From the NCBI GenBank assembly GCA_017052515.1, contig JAFHKR010000039.1, positions 744,001-808,000 of the forward strand: DNA of 64,000 nt, given 5' to 3'. Shown here piece by piece: positions 11,849 through 20,953 of this stretch (positions within the stretch are counted from its first letter, which is position 1; each line of letters opens with the position of its first letter). The notes beneath the pieces are model-generated. The model was given only the letters and a program-made list of their open reading frames with translations, was not told the DNA's origin and made no database searches. Both the position numbers and the translations under genes were made by a program. This DNA comes from Fictibacillus nanhaiensis (GTDB lineage Bacteria > Bacillota > Bacilli > Bacillales > Fictibacillaceae).

Positions 11849-11884
11849 ATGGATAGGCAATTAATTTTGTCTATCCATTTTTTG
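11849..11884 (+). terminator. Terminator-like hairpin between rbfA and truB
   Basis: Arms ATGGATAG (11849-11856) and CTATCCAT (11871-11878) are followed by a run of six T. It immediately follows the rbfA stop, inside what is usually regarded as one operon, so it may reduce expression of truB and ribF. Confidence 0.65.
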
Positions 11885-11923
11885 CTTACAAAACGTGATA
11901 ATGTGATCGAAGGAGAAGCTTTT

Positions 11924-12835
11924 ATGAGTGCAAGACAAGGAATTTTGGCATTGAAAAAACCTGCTGGTATGACATCACATGATTGTGTGGCAAAGATACG
12001 AAGAATCTTTAGAACCAAAAAGGTGGGTCATACAGGGACATTAGATCCTGAGGTAACAGGGGTTCTTCCTATTTGTATCGGAAGAGCGACAAAGATCGCA
12101 GAGTACATGTCAGACTATGGCAAGGAATATATAGGTGAAGTTACTTTAGGATTCTCTACAGAGACCGAAGACGCTCACGGTGAAAAAGTAGAAGAAAAAC
12201 AAGTAGAAAAAGATATCCCATTTTCGGCGATCAAAGACATTTTACAGTCTTTACAAGGAGAGATCGAACAGGTTCCACCGATGTATTCCGCGGTTAAAGT
12301 TAACGGTAAAAAACTTTATGAATATGCGAGACAAGGGCTGACTGTTGAACGGCCGAAACGTAATGTTACGATTCATGAACTCGAGCTGATCAACGATAGT
12401 GATTTATTGAGTAAAGAAGAGCCGGTATTTTCCTTCCGAGTACGATGTTCCAAAGGTACATACGTTAGAACACTTGCTGTTGAGATCGGTGCGAGACTTG
12501 GATATCCAGCACATATGTCATCTTTGATCAGAACAGCATCAGGACCTTTTACTATTGAAGAATGTGTGAAGTTTGAGCAGCTTGAAAGCGGTGAGACGCC
12601 TTTAGATGATTATCTGTTTCCTCTTGAAAAAGGAATCTCTCACTTTCCAAAATGGACAGTTACAGAGGACTTGTTGTTTAAGATTAAAAATGGTTCTGTG
12701 CTTGAAGCACCAAATGATTTGGTAGAAAGCCCTTTTGGTGTTTATAATGAAGAAGGAAAATGTCTAGCCATTTATGAGAAACATCCTTCAAAACCAGGTT
12801 TAATAAAACCGGTTAAAGTGTTAGCCATTGATTAA
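11924..12835 (+). CDS. truB: tRNA pseudouridine-55 synthase
   Basis: Makes pseudouridine 55 in the T-loop of tRNAs. The 303-residue protein has the catalytic motif HTGTLDPEVTGVLP with Asp41 as the nucleophile, the downstream KEYIGEVTLGFSTETED segment, QVPPMYSAVKVNGKKLYEYAR and a C-terminal PUA-like region. The ATG at 11924 was chosen because it follows GAAGGAGAAG; the longer frame would begin inside the upstream hairpin. Close to ribF, as in most Bacillales. Confidence 0.96.
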   Translation: MSARQGILALKKPAGMTSHDCVAKIRRIFRTKKVGHTGTLDPEVTGVLPICIGRATKIAEYMSDYGKEYIGEVTLGFSTETEDAHGEKVEEKQVEKDIPFSAIKDILQSLQGEIEQVPPMYSAVKVNGKKLYEYARQGLTVERPKRNVTIHELELINDSDLLSKEEPVFSFRVRCSKGTYVRTLAVEIGARLGYPAHMSSLIRTASGPFTIEECVKFEQLESGETPLDDYLFPLEKGISHFPKWTVTEDLLFKIKNGSVLEAPNDLVESPFGVYNEEGKCLAIYEKHPSKPGLIKPVKVLAID

Positions 12836-12859
12836 CGAAAGAAGTTAGTAGGTGAGTTT

Positions 12860-13798
12860 TTGGAAACGATTGTTATAAGTCATCCGCATCATTTTGAACA
12901 AGATAACCTTCCATCAACTGTATTGGCTTTAGGTTATTTTGACGGAATTCATGTAGGACACCAACGTGTGATCAACACGGCAGTAGAGCTTGCAAAGCAG
13001 AATAACGCCGTTCCTGCTGTTATGAGCTTCCATCCGCATCCGTCTGTCGTATTAGGCAAGAGTGATCAAAATTGGACCTATATCACACCTTTAGAAGAAA
13101 AAAAGAAGATTCTAGAGGAGATGGGTGTAGAGCGATTTTATCTTGTGAAATTTGATCATGTTTTTGCAGGTCTCGATACTCAGGAGTTTGTTGATCAGTA
13201 TGTGATCGGATTGAACGTAGTCCATGTTGTTACTGGTTTTGATTTTTCATATGGAAAGTATGGAAAAGGAAACGTTGAAACATTAGTAAAAGAGTCTAAC
13301 GGAAAGTTTGGACAGACGGTTATTGAAAAGATTGAAAAAGATGGCCAAAAAATAAGTTCTACATTGATTCGCAACTACTTAAAAGAAGGTCAAGTCGATG
13401 AGATTGAGCCTTACTTGGGTAGAAGATATAAACTTAACGGTACAGTGATTCATGGGGATAAGCGAGGTCGTACCATCGGGTTCCCGACTGCGAACCTAGA
13501 CACCGATCAGTATTCACTGCCAAAAGTCGGAGTTTACGCAGTCGAGGTTTCTATCGATAACAAAAATTATCTAGCGATGGCGAATGTAGGCTACAAGCCG
13601 ACATTTAAAGATGATCAAAAAAAACCTTCCCTTGAAGTGCATATCTTCGACTTCAACAAAGAGATTTATGGTGAAGATGTTCGGATCACTTGGTTGAAGA
13701 GAATCCGTGATGAAAAGAAATTTAATGGAATTGATGATCTTATCGCGCAGCTTCATGCAGATAAAAGCAAAACGTATGAAATCATACAATCACTGTAA
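12860..13798 (+). CDS. ribF: Bifunctional riboflavin kinase / FAD synthetase
   Basis: Converts riboflavin to FMN and FMN to FAD. The N-terminal nucleotidyltransferase domain shows GYFDGIHVGHQ and SFHPHP; the C-terminal flavokinase domain shows GDKRGRTIGFPTANL with the conserved PTAN, and later KPSLEVHIFDF. At 312 residues it fits the family; in B. subtilis the gene is called ribC. Translation probably starts at a TTG with the ribosome site TAGGTGAG. It ends the operon; rpsO has its own promoter directly after. Confidence 0.95.
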   Translation: METIVISHPHHFEQDNLPSTVLALGYFDGIHVGHQRVINTAVELAKQNNAVPAVMSFHPHPSVVLGKSDQNWTYITPLEEKKKILEEMGVERFYLVKFDHVFAGLDTQEFVDQYVIGLNVVHVVTGFDFSYGKYGKGNVETLVKESNGKFGQTVIEKIEKDGQKISSTLIRNYLKEGQVDEIEPYLGRRYKLNGTVIHGDKRGRTIGFPTANLDTDQYSLPKVGVYAVEVSIDNKNYLAMANVGYKPTFKDDQKKPSLEVHIFDFNKEIYGEDVRITWLKRIRDEKKFNGIDDLIAQLHADKSKTYEIIQSL

Positions 13799-13806
13799 TA
13801 AAAAAC

Positions 13807-13835
13807 TTGCATTTATTCTATAAAAAGTCTATGAT
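13807..13835 (+). promoter_or_regulatory. SigA promoter of rpsO
   Basis: TTGCAT (13807-13812), 17-bp spacer, TATGAT (13830-13835). The expected start near 13842 leaves a leader of about 96 nt. Confidence 0.7.
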
Positions 13836-13841
13836 AATAAC

Positions 13842-13937
13842 TGTACATTTTAATGTGCACATAACCATTGCTTGGCAAATCGAGTCACCGACGTTTGCTC
13901 GGTAATTGGTGTTTCTATTATTAAGGAGGTGAAAAGG
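13842..13937 (+). promoter_or_regulatory. rpsO leader RNA, probable S15 autoregulatory site
   Basis: The leader can form a nested hairpin: GGCAAA (13874-13879) with TTTGCT (13894-13899) and, inside it, TCG (13880-13882) with CGA (13889-13891). The outer CC and GG tracts could close a junction. S15 is known to repress its own translation through leader structures in many bacteria including Bacillaceae; assignment here rests on position and foldability only. Confidence 0.45.
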
Positions 13938-14207
13938 ATGGCTATTACTCAAGAGCGTAAGAACGAACTAATCAGCGAGTATAAGGTACATGATACGGAC
14001 ACTGGATCTCCAGAAGTTCAAATCGCTATCCTTACTGAACAAATCAATGAGTTGAATGATCACTTGCGTACACACAAGAAAGATCACCACTCACGTCGTG
14101 GTCTATTGAAAATGGTTGGTAAGCGTCGTAACTTGTTAACGTACCTACGTAACAAGGACATCACGCGTTACCGCGAATTGATCGGAAGACTTGGATTACG
14201 TCGTTAA
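13938..14207 (+). CDS. rpsO: 30S ribosomal protein S15
   Basis: Primary binder of the central domain of 16S rRNA. The 89 residues are exactly the family length, with [38 protein letters not shown] and [19 protein letters not shown]. The ATG at 13938 lies behind a strong AAGGAGGTG. A longer frame upstream falls in the regulatory leader and is not real. Single-gene unit with its own promoter and terminator. Confidence 0.99.
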   Translation: MAITQERKNELISEYKVHDTDTGSPEVQIAILTEQINELNDHLRTHKKDHHSRRGLLKMVGKRRNLLTYLRNKDITRYRELIGRLGLRR

Positions 14208-14213
14208 TCCAGC

Positions 14214-14241
14214 AAAGCGGGATATATTTCCCGCTTTTTTT
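14214..14241 (+). terminator. Terminator after rpsO
   Basis: Perfect 9-bp stem (AAAGCGGGA / TCCCGCTTT) with a 6-base loop, followed by a T run. Confidence 0.9.
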
Positions 14242-14318
14242 ATTGCAAGCATTCATCCATAAACGGCACGAAACATGTTATTCTTGGTATGTATGAGTAA
14301 ATTCTTTCGAGTTTTTCT

Positions 14319-14347
14319 TTTTAGGAAGGACTCCGTTAGGATATAAT
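14319..14347 (+). promoter_or_regulatory. Probable promoter of pnp
   Basis: A perfect TATAAT at 14342-14347 with a weak -35 (TTTTAG, 14319-14324) at 17 bp. It lies 54 bp before the pnp start. Confidence 0.5.
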
Positions 14348-14400
14348 AGAACCATAATATGATAGGATTTTTCTAAGTGTTGAGAGGAGTACCAAGTAAA

Positions 14401-16515
14401 ATGGATCAACAAAAAAGAACTTTTACAATGGACTGGGCGGGTAGAACGCTTACGTTCGAAATTGGAGAATTAGCAAAACAAGCAAACGGTGCTGTAATGG
14501 TCAGATATGGTGATACTGCAGTGCTTTCAACAGCTGTTGCATCAAAACAGCCTAAAAACCTTAGTTTCTTTCCGCTGACAGTAAACTACGAAGAGCGTTT
14601 ATATGCAGTTGGTAAAATTCCAGGTGGATTTATTAAACGTGAAGGACGTCCAAGCGAAAAAGCTGTATTGGCGAGTCGTTTGATCGACCGTCCTATTCGT
14701 CCTCTATTCGCAGATGGTTTCCGTAATGAAGTACAAGTTGTCAGCACTGTAATGAGTGTAGATCAAAACTGTTCTTCAGAAATGGCTGCGATGATCGGAT
14801 CATCCCTTGCGTTGTCTATTTCTGATATTCCTTTTGAAGGACCGATCGCTGGAGTAACTGTTGGTCGAATCGAAGGCAAATTTGTGATCAATCCAACGGT
14901 TGAACAAAATGAAAAAAGTGATATTCAATTAATTGTAGCGGGTACTAAACATGCTATCAACATGGTTGAAGCTGGTGCAGAAGAGGTTTCTGAAGAAGTG
15001 ATGCTAGAAGCAATCATGTTCGGTCATGAAGAGATCAAGCGCTTAATCGCTTTCCAAGAAGAGATCGTTGCTGAAATCGGTAAAGAAAAGATGGAGATTG
15101 TTCTTCATGAGCTAGATAAAGATGTTGAACAAGAAGTTCGTGAATTTGTTGGAAACGATGTGAAAGAAGCAGTTAAGGTTGTTGAAAAGCATGCTCGTCA
15201 AGAAGCTTTAGACGCTGTAAGTGCAAACGTCGCTTCTCGCTATGAAGAAGATGAAGATAAAGCCAGCGAAGCAAAAGAGGTTTTACATAAACTCATCAAA
15301 GAAGAAGTACGTCGCTTGATCCTAAAGGAGAAAGTACGTCCGGATGGAAGGAAGACAGATGAAATCCGTCAACTTTCTTCAAAAGTTGGCATTTTAGCAA
15401 GAACGCATGGTTCAGGTCTATTTACACGTGGGCAGACTCAAGCGCTCAGCATCTGTACATTAGGTGCTCTTGGCGACGTTCAAGTCCTTGATGGTCTTGG
15501 TGTGGAAGAGTCAAAACGTTTCATGCATCAATATAATTTCCCTCCATTCAGTGTAGGTGAAACTGGGTTTATGCGTGGACCAGGTAGACGTGAAATCGGA
15601 CATGGTGCACTCGGTGAACGTGCTTTAGAGCAAGTGATTCCGAACGAAGAAGAGTTCCCATACACGATTCGTCTTGTTTCAGAAGTATTAGAATCCAACG
15701 GTTCTACATCACAAGCAAGTATTTGTGCAAGTACACTTGCGTTGATGGATGCTGGTGTTCCGATTAAGGCACCAGTTGCTGGTATTGCGATGGGTCTGAT
15801 CTCTGATGGTGAAGATGTAACGGTGTTAACGGATATTCAAGGCATGGAAGATCATCTTGGAGATATGGACTTTAAAGTGGCAGGAACTCCTAACGGTATC
15901 ACTGCTCTTCAAATGGATATTAAAATTTCAGGAATTAATCGTGAAATTCTTCAAGAAGCTTTAACACAAGCAAAAGAAGGACGAATGATCATCCTAAAGT
16001 CTATGCTTGCTACACTTTCAGAATCTCGTACACAACTTTCTCAATATGCACCTAAGATCTTAACGATGAAGATCAATCCGGATAAGATCCGTGATGTAAT
16101 CGGGCCGAGCGGGAAGATCATCAACAAGATCATTGAAGAAACGGGTGTTAAGATTGATATCGAGCAAGATGGTACAGTCTTCATCGCTTCAACTGACGAA
16201 GCTATGAACAAAAAAGCGAAGAAAATCATTGAAGATATTGTTCGTGAAGTTCAAGTAGGTGAGTACTACATGGGTAAAGTTAAACGTATCGAAAAGTTTG
16301 GTGCGTTCGTAGAACTATTCAGCGGTAAAGATGGACTCGTTCATATCTCTGAACTTGCTGAAGAACGTGTAGGAAAAGTTGAAGATGTTGTAAAGCTTGG
16401 TGACGAGATCATGGTTAAAGTAATGGAGATCGATAATCAAGGTCGTGTTAACTTATCTCGTAAAGTTGTATTGAAAGAAGAAAAAGCAAAGAACGAGCAG
16501 CAACAAAACGCATAA
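14401..16515 (+). CDS. pnp: Polyribonucleotide nucleotidyltransferase (PNPase)
   Basis: Phosphorolytic 3'-5' exoribonuclease of mRNA decay; trimer. The 704-residue protein contains two RNase PH domains (about 10-220 and 310-540; GRRPS-equivalent [20 protein letters not shown] and later [19 protein letters not shown]), a KH domain with [16 protein letters not shown] (about 560) and an S1 domain starting near [18 protein letters not shown] (about 622). The ATG at 14401 was preferred to an in-frame GTG at 14377, which lies just upstream of and runs through the GAGAGGAG ribosome site. Confidence 0.97.
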   Translation: MDQQKRTFTMDWAGRTLTFEIGELAKQANGAVMVRYGDTAVLSTAVASKQPKNLSFFPLTVNYEERLYAVGKIPGGFIKREGRPSEKAVLASRLIDRPIRPLFADGFRNEVQVVSTVMSVDQNCSSEMAAMIGSSLALSISDIPFEGPIAGVTVGRIEGKFVINPTVEQNEKSDIQLIVAGTKHAINMVEAGAEEVSEEVMLEAIMFGHEEIKRLIAFQEEIVAEIGKEKMEIVLHELDKDVEQEVREFVGNDVKEAVKVVEKHARQEALDAVSANVASRYEEDEDKASEAKEVLHKLIKEEVRRLILKEKVRPDGRKTDEIRQLSSKVGILARTHGSGLFTRGQTQALSICTLGALGDVQVLDGLGVEESKRFMHQYNFPPFSVGETGFMRGPGRREIGHGALGERALEQVIPNEEEFPYTIRLVSEVLESNGSTSQASICASTLALMDAGVPIKAPVAGIAMGLISDGEDVTVLTDIQGMEDHLGDMDFKVAGTPNGITALQMDIKISGINREILQEALTQAKEGRMIILKSMLATLSESRTQLSQYAPKILTMKINPDKIRDVIGPSGKIINKIIEETGVKIDIEQDGTVFIASTDEAMNKKAKKIIEDIVREVQVGEYYMGKVKRIEKFGAFVELFSGKDGLVHISELAEERVGKVEDVVKLGDEIMVKVMEIDNQGRVNLSRKVVLKEEKAKNEQQQNA

Positions 16516-16525
16516 AATAAATAGC

Positions 16526-16577
16526 AAAAGACTGATCCATACAGATACATTGTATCATTGTGGTCAGTCTTTTTTTG
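16526..16577 (+). terminator. Terminator after pnp
   Basis: Outer arms AAAGACTGA and the matching TCAGTCTTT bracket an inner structure that includes the palindrome GATACATTGTATC; the right side ends in seven T. Confidence 0.75.
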
Positions 16578-16717
16578 TGTGTTGTAATAATAGCTCTTTA
16601 CTTAAGGATTGGTACAACAAGAGCCGATACACTCCTTTTAATACATACACAAGCGGTTTTATAAACGTTCTAACCTGTCCAAATCGTTCATACCTTGGTT
16701 ACAGGGAGGGAGTTCAT

Positions 16718-17692
16718 GTGAAAAATAAAATTCTTCAATGGTCATTAGTCGTTATGGTTATCACTTCGATAGCATTTTCGTTGCATAATCCATTCACAAG
16801 CACGTATATTGAGAGTTTGAAGGCTCAGAGTATAGCCGTTTCACAAATGGAGTCTAATTCAATCTATCAGCAGATCAAAGAAAAAGCAAAGGAGCTTAAT
16901 CGTCCTCCTAAAAATGCAGAAATTGATCCGGTCTGGAAAGCAACTCCTGGTTATAATGGTGTTGTTGTCGACATGGACGCATCCTTTAAAGCGATGAAGA
17001 AAGCAAATAAATTTGATCAAAATAAACTTGTTATAAAACAAATAAATCCTAGTGTTCATCTTGGAGACCTTCCTGCATCACCTATCTATAGAGGGAACCC
17101 TGAAAAACCTATGGTTACACTATTAGTTAACGTTGCATGGGGAAATGAGTACCTTCCTAGCATGCTTCAGACGATGAAGAAGAATAATGTGAAATCTACT
17201 TATTTTCTAGATGGTTCGTGGGTGAAGAAGAATCCATCACTGGCTAAGATGATCGCAGAAGAAAAACATGAGATCGGTAATCACGCTTACTCCCATCCAG
17301 ATCTTAAGAAGATGACCAATACAAGAATAACCGAGGAACTTAAACAAACGAACGAAGTGATACATGCGACACTCGACATACAGCCAAAATGGTTTGCTCC
17401 TCCAAGTGGCAGTTTCCGGAACGACGTTGTACAAATCGCTTCGGAGATGGATATGAAGACCATTCTTTGGACGGTGGATACGATCGATTGGAGAAAACCT
17501 AATCCTGATGAGATGGTAAACAGAGTTCTCAGTAAAGTTCATCCTGGTGCAATGATCTTAATGCATCCAACAGAGTCATCCTCTGCCGGTCTTGAAAAAC
17601 TCATTAAAGGAATTAAAGCAAAAGGATATAGCATCGGAACGGTTTCAGACTTGATGGATGAAACGAGATTAGTTCCTAAAACCATCAAGTAA
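16718..17692 (+). CDS. ylxY: YlxY, polysaccharide-deacetylase-like protein with altered active site
   Basis: Membrane-anchored or exported member of the NodB deacetylase family, of the sporulation-associated YlxY type. The 324-residue protein has one N-terminal hydrophobic helix (about 7-24). Of the family motifs, H189-x3-H193 (NHAYSHPDL), DTIDW and the C-terminal MHPT are kept, but motif 1, normally TFDDG, reads NVAWG (138-142), losing both aspartates, and the RxPYG motif reads APPSG (227-231). Hydrolytic activity is therefore doubtful. Start is a GTG behind GGGAGGG; a longer frame would begin inside the pnp terminator. Confidence 0.85.
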   Translation: MKNKILQWSLVVMVITSIAFSLHNPFTSTYIESLKAQSIAVSQMESNSIYQQIKEKAKELNRPPKNAEIDPVWKATPGYNGVVVDMDASFKAMKKANKFDQNKLVIKQINPSVHLGDLPASPIYRGNPEKPMVTLLVNVAWGNEYLPSMLQTMKKNNVKSTYFLDGSWVKKNPSLAKMIAEEKHEIGNHAYSHPDLKKMTNTRITEELKQTNEVIHATLDIQPKWFAPPSGSFRNDVVQIASEMDMKTILWTVDTIDWRKPNPDEMVNRVLSKVHPGAMILMHPTESSSAGLEKLIKGIKAKGYSIGTVSDLMDETRLVPKTIK

Positions 17693-17694
17693 AG

Positions 17695-17723
17695 TTGTGT
17701 ACGCGTTATGATAATGGTATATT
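17695..17723 (+). promoter_or_regulatory. SigA promoter of mlpA
   Basis: TTGTGT (17695-17700), 17 bp, TATATT (17718-17723), located 48 bp before the gene. Confidence 0.55.
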
Positions 17724-17770
17724 GTTCCTATGATTTATGTGGAACAACTGACAGCTAGGGGGAAACAAGT

Positions 17771-19012
17771 TTGATTAAAAGATATACATGCTCAAACGGC
17801 GTGCGAATCGTTCTGGAAAACATTCCAACAGTACGCTCTGTAGCGATCGGAGTTTGGATCGGCACAGGCTCTAGGTTTGAAAACACAAAAAACAACGGAA
17901 TTTCGCATTTTCTAGAGCACATGTTCTTTAAAGGAACGAAGACGAGAACGGCACGAGAAATTGCTGAATCTTTTGATAGCATCGGTGGACAAGTGAATGC
18001 TTTCACTTCTAAAGAATACACGTGTTATTATGCTAAAGTTTTAGATACACATTCACCATATGCTTTAGAAGTATTAGCGGATATGTTTTTTAACTCAACC
18101 TTCGATGAAGGAGAGTTATCGAAAGAAAAGAATGTTGTCTTAGAAGAAATTAAAATGTATGAAGATACACCTGATGATATTGTTCATGATATGTTAAGCC
18201 GTGCTAGTTTTAAAAACCATGAACTCGGCTTTCCGATTTTAGGTACAGAAGAAACATTGAACACATTTACGGGTCATACACTTCGAGATTATATGGATAC
18301 TCATTATGTGCCGGAAGAAGTAGTCATTTCTGTCGCAGGAAACGTCGATGAATCGTTTATAAAGGAAGTTGAAAAATGGTTCGGTGACTACAAAACAAGC
18401 GGAGTGATTAAGCCGGAAATTCAAACGCCAGTATTTTATCCTGAGAAGCTAACCCGTAAGAAAGAAACAGAACAAGCACATCTTTGTCTTGGATTTCCTG
18501 GACTCTCTCTAAAAGATGAACGCAGCTACAGTTTGATCATTTTAAATAATATTTTCGGATCAAGCATGTCTAGCCGTTTGTTTCAAGAAGTACGAGAGCA
18601 AAAGGGGTTAGCTTATTCTGTGTTCTCTTACCATTCAGCTTTCCAAGATAATGGGATCTTTACGATTTATGGAGGAACAGCTCCACATCAATTAGATGAA
18701 TTGTATAATACGATCTTAAATATTGTAGATGATTTAAAAGAGAACGGAATCACTGACAAAGAATTAAAGAACTCAAAAGAACAGATAAAAGGAAACTTGA
18801 TGCTGAGTCTTGAAAGCACGAACAGCAGAATGAGCCGCAACGGAAAACACGAGCTCATCTTAGGCTACCACCGCACTCTTGATGATATGGTGGAATCGAT
18901 CGATAACGTTTCAAAAGACGATGTAGACACGTTGGTTCAGTCTATCTTAAGTGAAGGCTGTTCAGCTTCTCTAGTGAGTCCGTCTGGAGATCTTCCAAAA
19001 GTCCTTCAATAG
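17771..19012 (+). CDS. mlpA: M16 family zinc metallopeptidase MlpA (YmxG)
   Basis: Processing-peptidase-like zinc protease of the pitrilysin/M16B family, cytoplasmic. The inverted zinc motif HFLEH is at residues 46-50 with the downstream glutamate region (EEIKMYEDTPDD); the second half carries the substrate-recognition segment REQKGLAYSVFSYHSAF. Length 413 is typical. The start is TTG behind CTAGGGGGAA. It stands between ylxY and the dipicolinate operon; the B. subtilis neighbour ymxH is not seen downstream. The natural substrate is not known. Confidence 0.92.
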   Translation: MIKRYTCSNGVRIVLENIPTVRSVAIGVWIGTGSRFENTKNNGISHFLEHMFFKGTKTRTAREIAESFDSIGGQVNAFTSKEYTCYYAKVLDTHSPYALEVLADMFFNSTFDEGELSKEKNVVLEEIKMYEDTPDDIVHDMLSRASFKNHELGFPILGTEETLNTFTGHTLRDYMDTHYVPEEVVISVAGNVDESFIKEVEKWFGDYKTSGVIKPEIQTPVFYPEKLTRKKETEQAHLCLGFPGLSLKDERSYSLIILNNIFGSSMSSRLFQEVREQKGLAYSVFSYHSAFQDNGIFTIYGGTAPHQLDELYNTILNIVDDLKENGITDKELKNSKEQIKGNLMLSLESTNSRMSRNGKHELILGYHRTLDDMVESIDNVSKDDVDTLVQSILSEGCSASLVSPSGDLPKVLQ

Positions 19013-19030
19013 CATAGCTACTATACTAAG

Positions 19031-19056
19031 AAACCCGGAATGTATCCGGGTTTTTT
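19031..19056 (+). terminator. Terminator after mlpA
   Basis: Stem AACCCGGA / TCCGGGTT followed by TTTTTT. The remaining bases up to 19225 hold no recognisable gene; a ymxH homologue would be expected here by synteny but is absent. Confidence 0.85.
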
Positions 19057-19225
19057 CTCGTTTTTAGATATCTTCCTTAAAAATGGGCTTAATGTTTTCT
19101 GAATGCCCCAAACATAGGAGTAGCTCATGAATATAATGGTGTTGATTGAAAGCTTATGATCGTGTTTATTAGCATCTAGCGTTTTTTAAATAGTCGTATA
19201 CCGTTGTGCAGAATGTCTTTCTGTA

Positions 19226-19252
19226 ACCAGATAGGCGGGGTGTTCATATGAT
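19226..19252 (+). promoter_or_regulatory. Candidate SigK promoter of dpaAB
   Basis: AC at 19226-19227, 17-bp spacer, CATATGAT at 19245-19252, fitting the mother-cell SigK pattern (AC, 16-17 bp, CATAnnnT). In B. subtilis spoVF is transcribed by SigK, which supports the call. Confidence 0.5.
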
Positions 19253-19311
19253 GGTGAACGTGGATAGTAATCCCCTGCAAGAAAAGGAACAACGGAGAAA
19301 GGGGAGAAAGA

Positions 19312-20202
19312 ATGTTAACGGATTTGCATATCGCGGTTTTTGGCGGCGATGCGAGACAGTTAGAAGTTATTCGGAAACTAACAGAACTGGATGCGATACT
19401 TACACTTATTGGTTATGACCAACTTGATCATGGATTCACTGGAGCTTCAAAGATGGATATAGATGAAGTAGACTTCACAAAGTTAGACAGCATCATTCTG
19501 CCTGTAAGTGGAACAGGACTTCAGGGGGAGATCGATACTATCTTCTCAAATAAAAAAATGATTCTTACAGAAGATCATCTTAAAAAGACAAAAAACCATT
19601 GCCAAGTATTTTCAGGTATCAGCAATTCTTATTTAGATGGTATCACAAAAAACAGCAATAGAAAGCTAACCAAACTATTTGAAAGAGATGATGTGGCGAT
19701 CTATAACAGCATTCCTACTGTTGAAGGAACGATCATGATGGTCATCCAGCACACGGATATCACCATCCATCAATCAAATACGGTTGTGTTGGGATTTGGT
19801 CGTGTAGGAATGAGTGTAGCGAGAACATTCCAAGCATTAGGAGCGCGTGTAAAAGTGGGAGCGAGAAAATCTGAGCATATGGCAAGGATCTCTGAGATGG
19901 GGATGATCCCTTTTCATTTAGATGATCTAAAGAATGAAGTCTATGAAACGGACGTTTGCATTAACACGATTCCCACACAGATCGTGAATGCTGATGTCAT
20001 CTCAAAGTTTCCTTCACATACATTAGTTGTTGATCTTGCTTCAAAACCTGGGGGCACTGATTTTAGGTATGCAGAAAAGCGTGGCATCAAAGCACTTCTT
20101 GCACCAGGATTACCAGGAATTGTAGCTCCTAAAACTGCGGGTAAGATTGTTGCAAATGTACTTTCGCAGCTCTTAATCCATGAATTTAAGCGGAAGGGGT
20201 AA
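19312..20202 (+). CDS. dpaA: Dipicolinate synthase subunit A
   Basis: With DpaB makes dipicolinic acid in the mother cell from the dihydrodipicolinate pathway, for loading into the spore core. The 296 residues include the N-terminal VFGGDARQLEVIRKLTELDA and DHGFTGASKMDIDEVDF, the PTVEGTIMMVIQHTD segment and a Rossmann NAD(P) fold with VLGFGRVGMSVARTFQALGA, then APGLPGIVAPKTAGKI. Strong match to SpoVFA. The start lies behind AAGGGGAG; the stop overlaps dpaB. Neighbouring asd-dapG-dapA supply the precursor. Confidence 0.96.
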   Translation: MLTDLHIAVFGGDARQLEVIRKLTELDAILTLIGYDQLDHGFTGASKMDIDEVDFTKLDSIILPVSGTGLQGEIDTIFSNKKMILTEDHLKKTKNHCQVFSGISNSYLDGITKNSNRKLTKLFERDDVAIYNSIPTVEGTIMMVIQHTDITIHQSNTVVLGFGRVGMSVARTFQALGARVKVGARKSEHMARISEMGMIPFHLDDLKNEVYETDVCINTIPTQIVNADVISKFPSHTLVVDLASKPGGTDFRYAEKRGIKALLAPGLPGIVAPKTAGKIVANVLSQLLIHEFKRKG

Positions 20203-20801
20203 TGATGATGGATTTTAAAGATAAGCATATCGGTTTTGGCTTAACGGGATCTCATTGTACGTACGATGTCGTGTTTCCTCAGATTCAAAAGCTGGTTGAG
20301 TTAGGAGCGAACGTTTCTCCATTTTTTACACATACCGTAGGTCACACGACTACACGTTTTGGAGTAGAAGGAGAATGGGTGGAAAAGATTAAAGAGATCA
20401 CTGGAAACGAACCGGTAGATTCTATTGTAAAGGCTGAGCCATTTGGACCGAAAACACCACTTGATTGTATGGTCATTGCACCGTTGACAGGAAATTCGAT
20501 AAGTAAATTTGCGAATGCGATGACAGATTCTCCTGTATTAATGGGTGCAAAAGCAACACTTCGTAATCAAAAACCTGTCGTTCTCGGAATTTCTACGAAC
20601 GATGGTCTAGGATTGAACGGTGTAAATATCATGAGGTTGATGGCAACAAAAAATATCTATTTCATTCCATTCAGCCAAGACGACCCAGTCAAAAAGCAAA
20701 ATTCATTAGTCGCTCATATGGATGCTCTTATTGAAACGATTGACCTCGCAATTCAAGGGAAACAGCTCCAGCCAGTTCTTAGGGTAAGAGATTTAGGGTA
20801 A
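20202..20801 (+). CDS. dpaB: Dipicolinate synthase subunit B (flavoprotein-like)
   Basis: Partner of DpaA in dipicolinate synthesis; 199 residues of the flavoprotein (UbiX/Dfp-like) fold. GFGLTGSHCTYDVVFPQI, FTHTVGHTTTRFG and MVIAPLTGNSISKFANAMTD match SpoVFB. Three consecutive ATG codons (20202, 20205, 20208) could start translation; the spacing to GGAAGGGG favours the third, and the first overlaps the dpaA stop. Expression is expected in the mother cell late in sporulation. Confidence 0.95.
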   Translation: MMMDFKDKHIGFGLTGSHCTYDVVFPQIQKLVELGANVSPFFTHTVGHTTTRFGVEGEWVEKIKEITGNEPVDSIVKAEPFGPKTPLDCMVIAPLTGNSISKFANAMTDSPVLMGAKATLRNQKPVVLGISTNDGLGLNGVNIMRLMATKNIYFIPFSQDDPVKKQNSLVAHMDALIETIDLAIQGKQLQPVLRVRDLG

Positions 20802-20879
20802 TCCAACGAACAACAGAAGAAAATCCGTTCATAACCTCAAAGTTTATGATAAAATATGATAAATTATATGGATTAACTA

Positions 20880-20909
20880 GGAGAAACTAAATCTTTGAGT
20901 TTCTCCTTC
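20880..20909 (+). terminator. Hairpin between dpaB and asd
   Basis: Perfect 9-bp stem GGAGAAACT / AGTTTCTCC followed by TTCTGTTG, a weak U tract. It may end the dpaAB transcript or form part of the asd leader. Confidence 0.6.
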
Positions 20910-20953
20910 TGTTGTAGATTGCTTACCTTAAACAATAAAGGAGTTAATAGAGT

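Noticed and set aside
20802..20953. Lysine riboswitch upstream of asd
   Set aside because: The leader is too short and shows only a simple 9-bp hairpin, none of the five-helix lysine aptamer.
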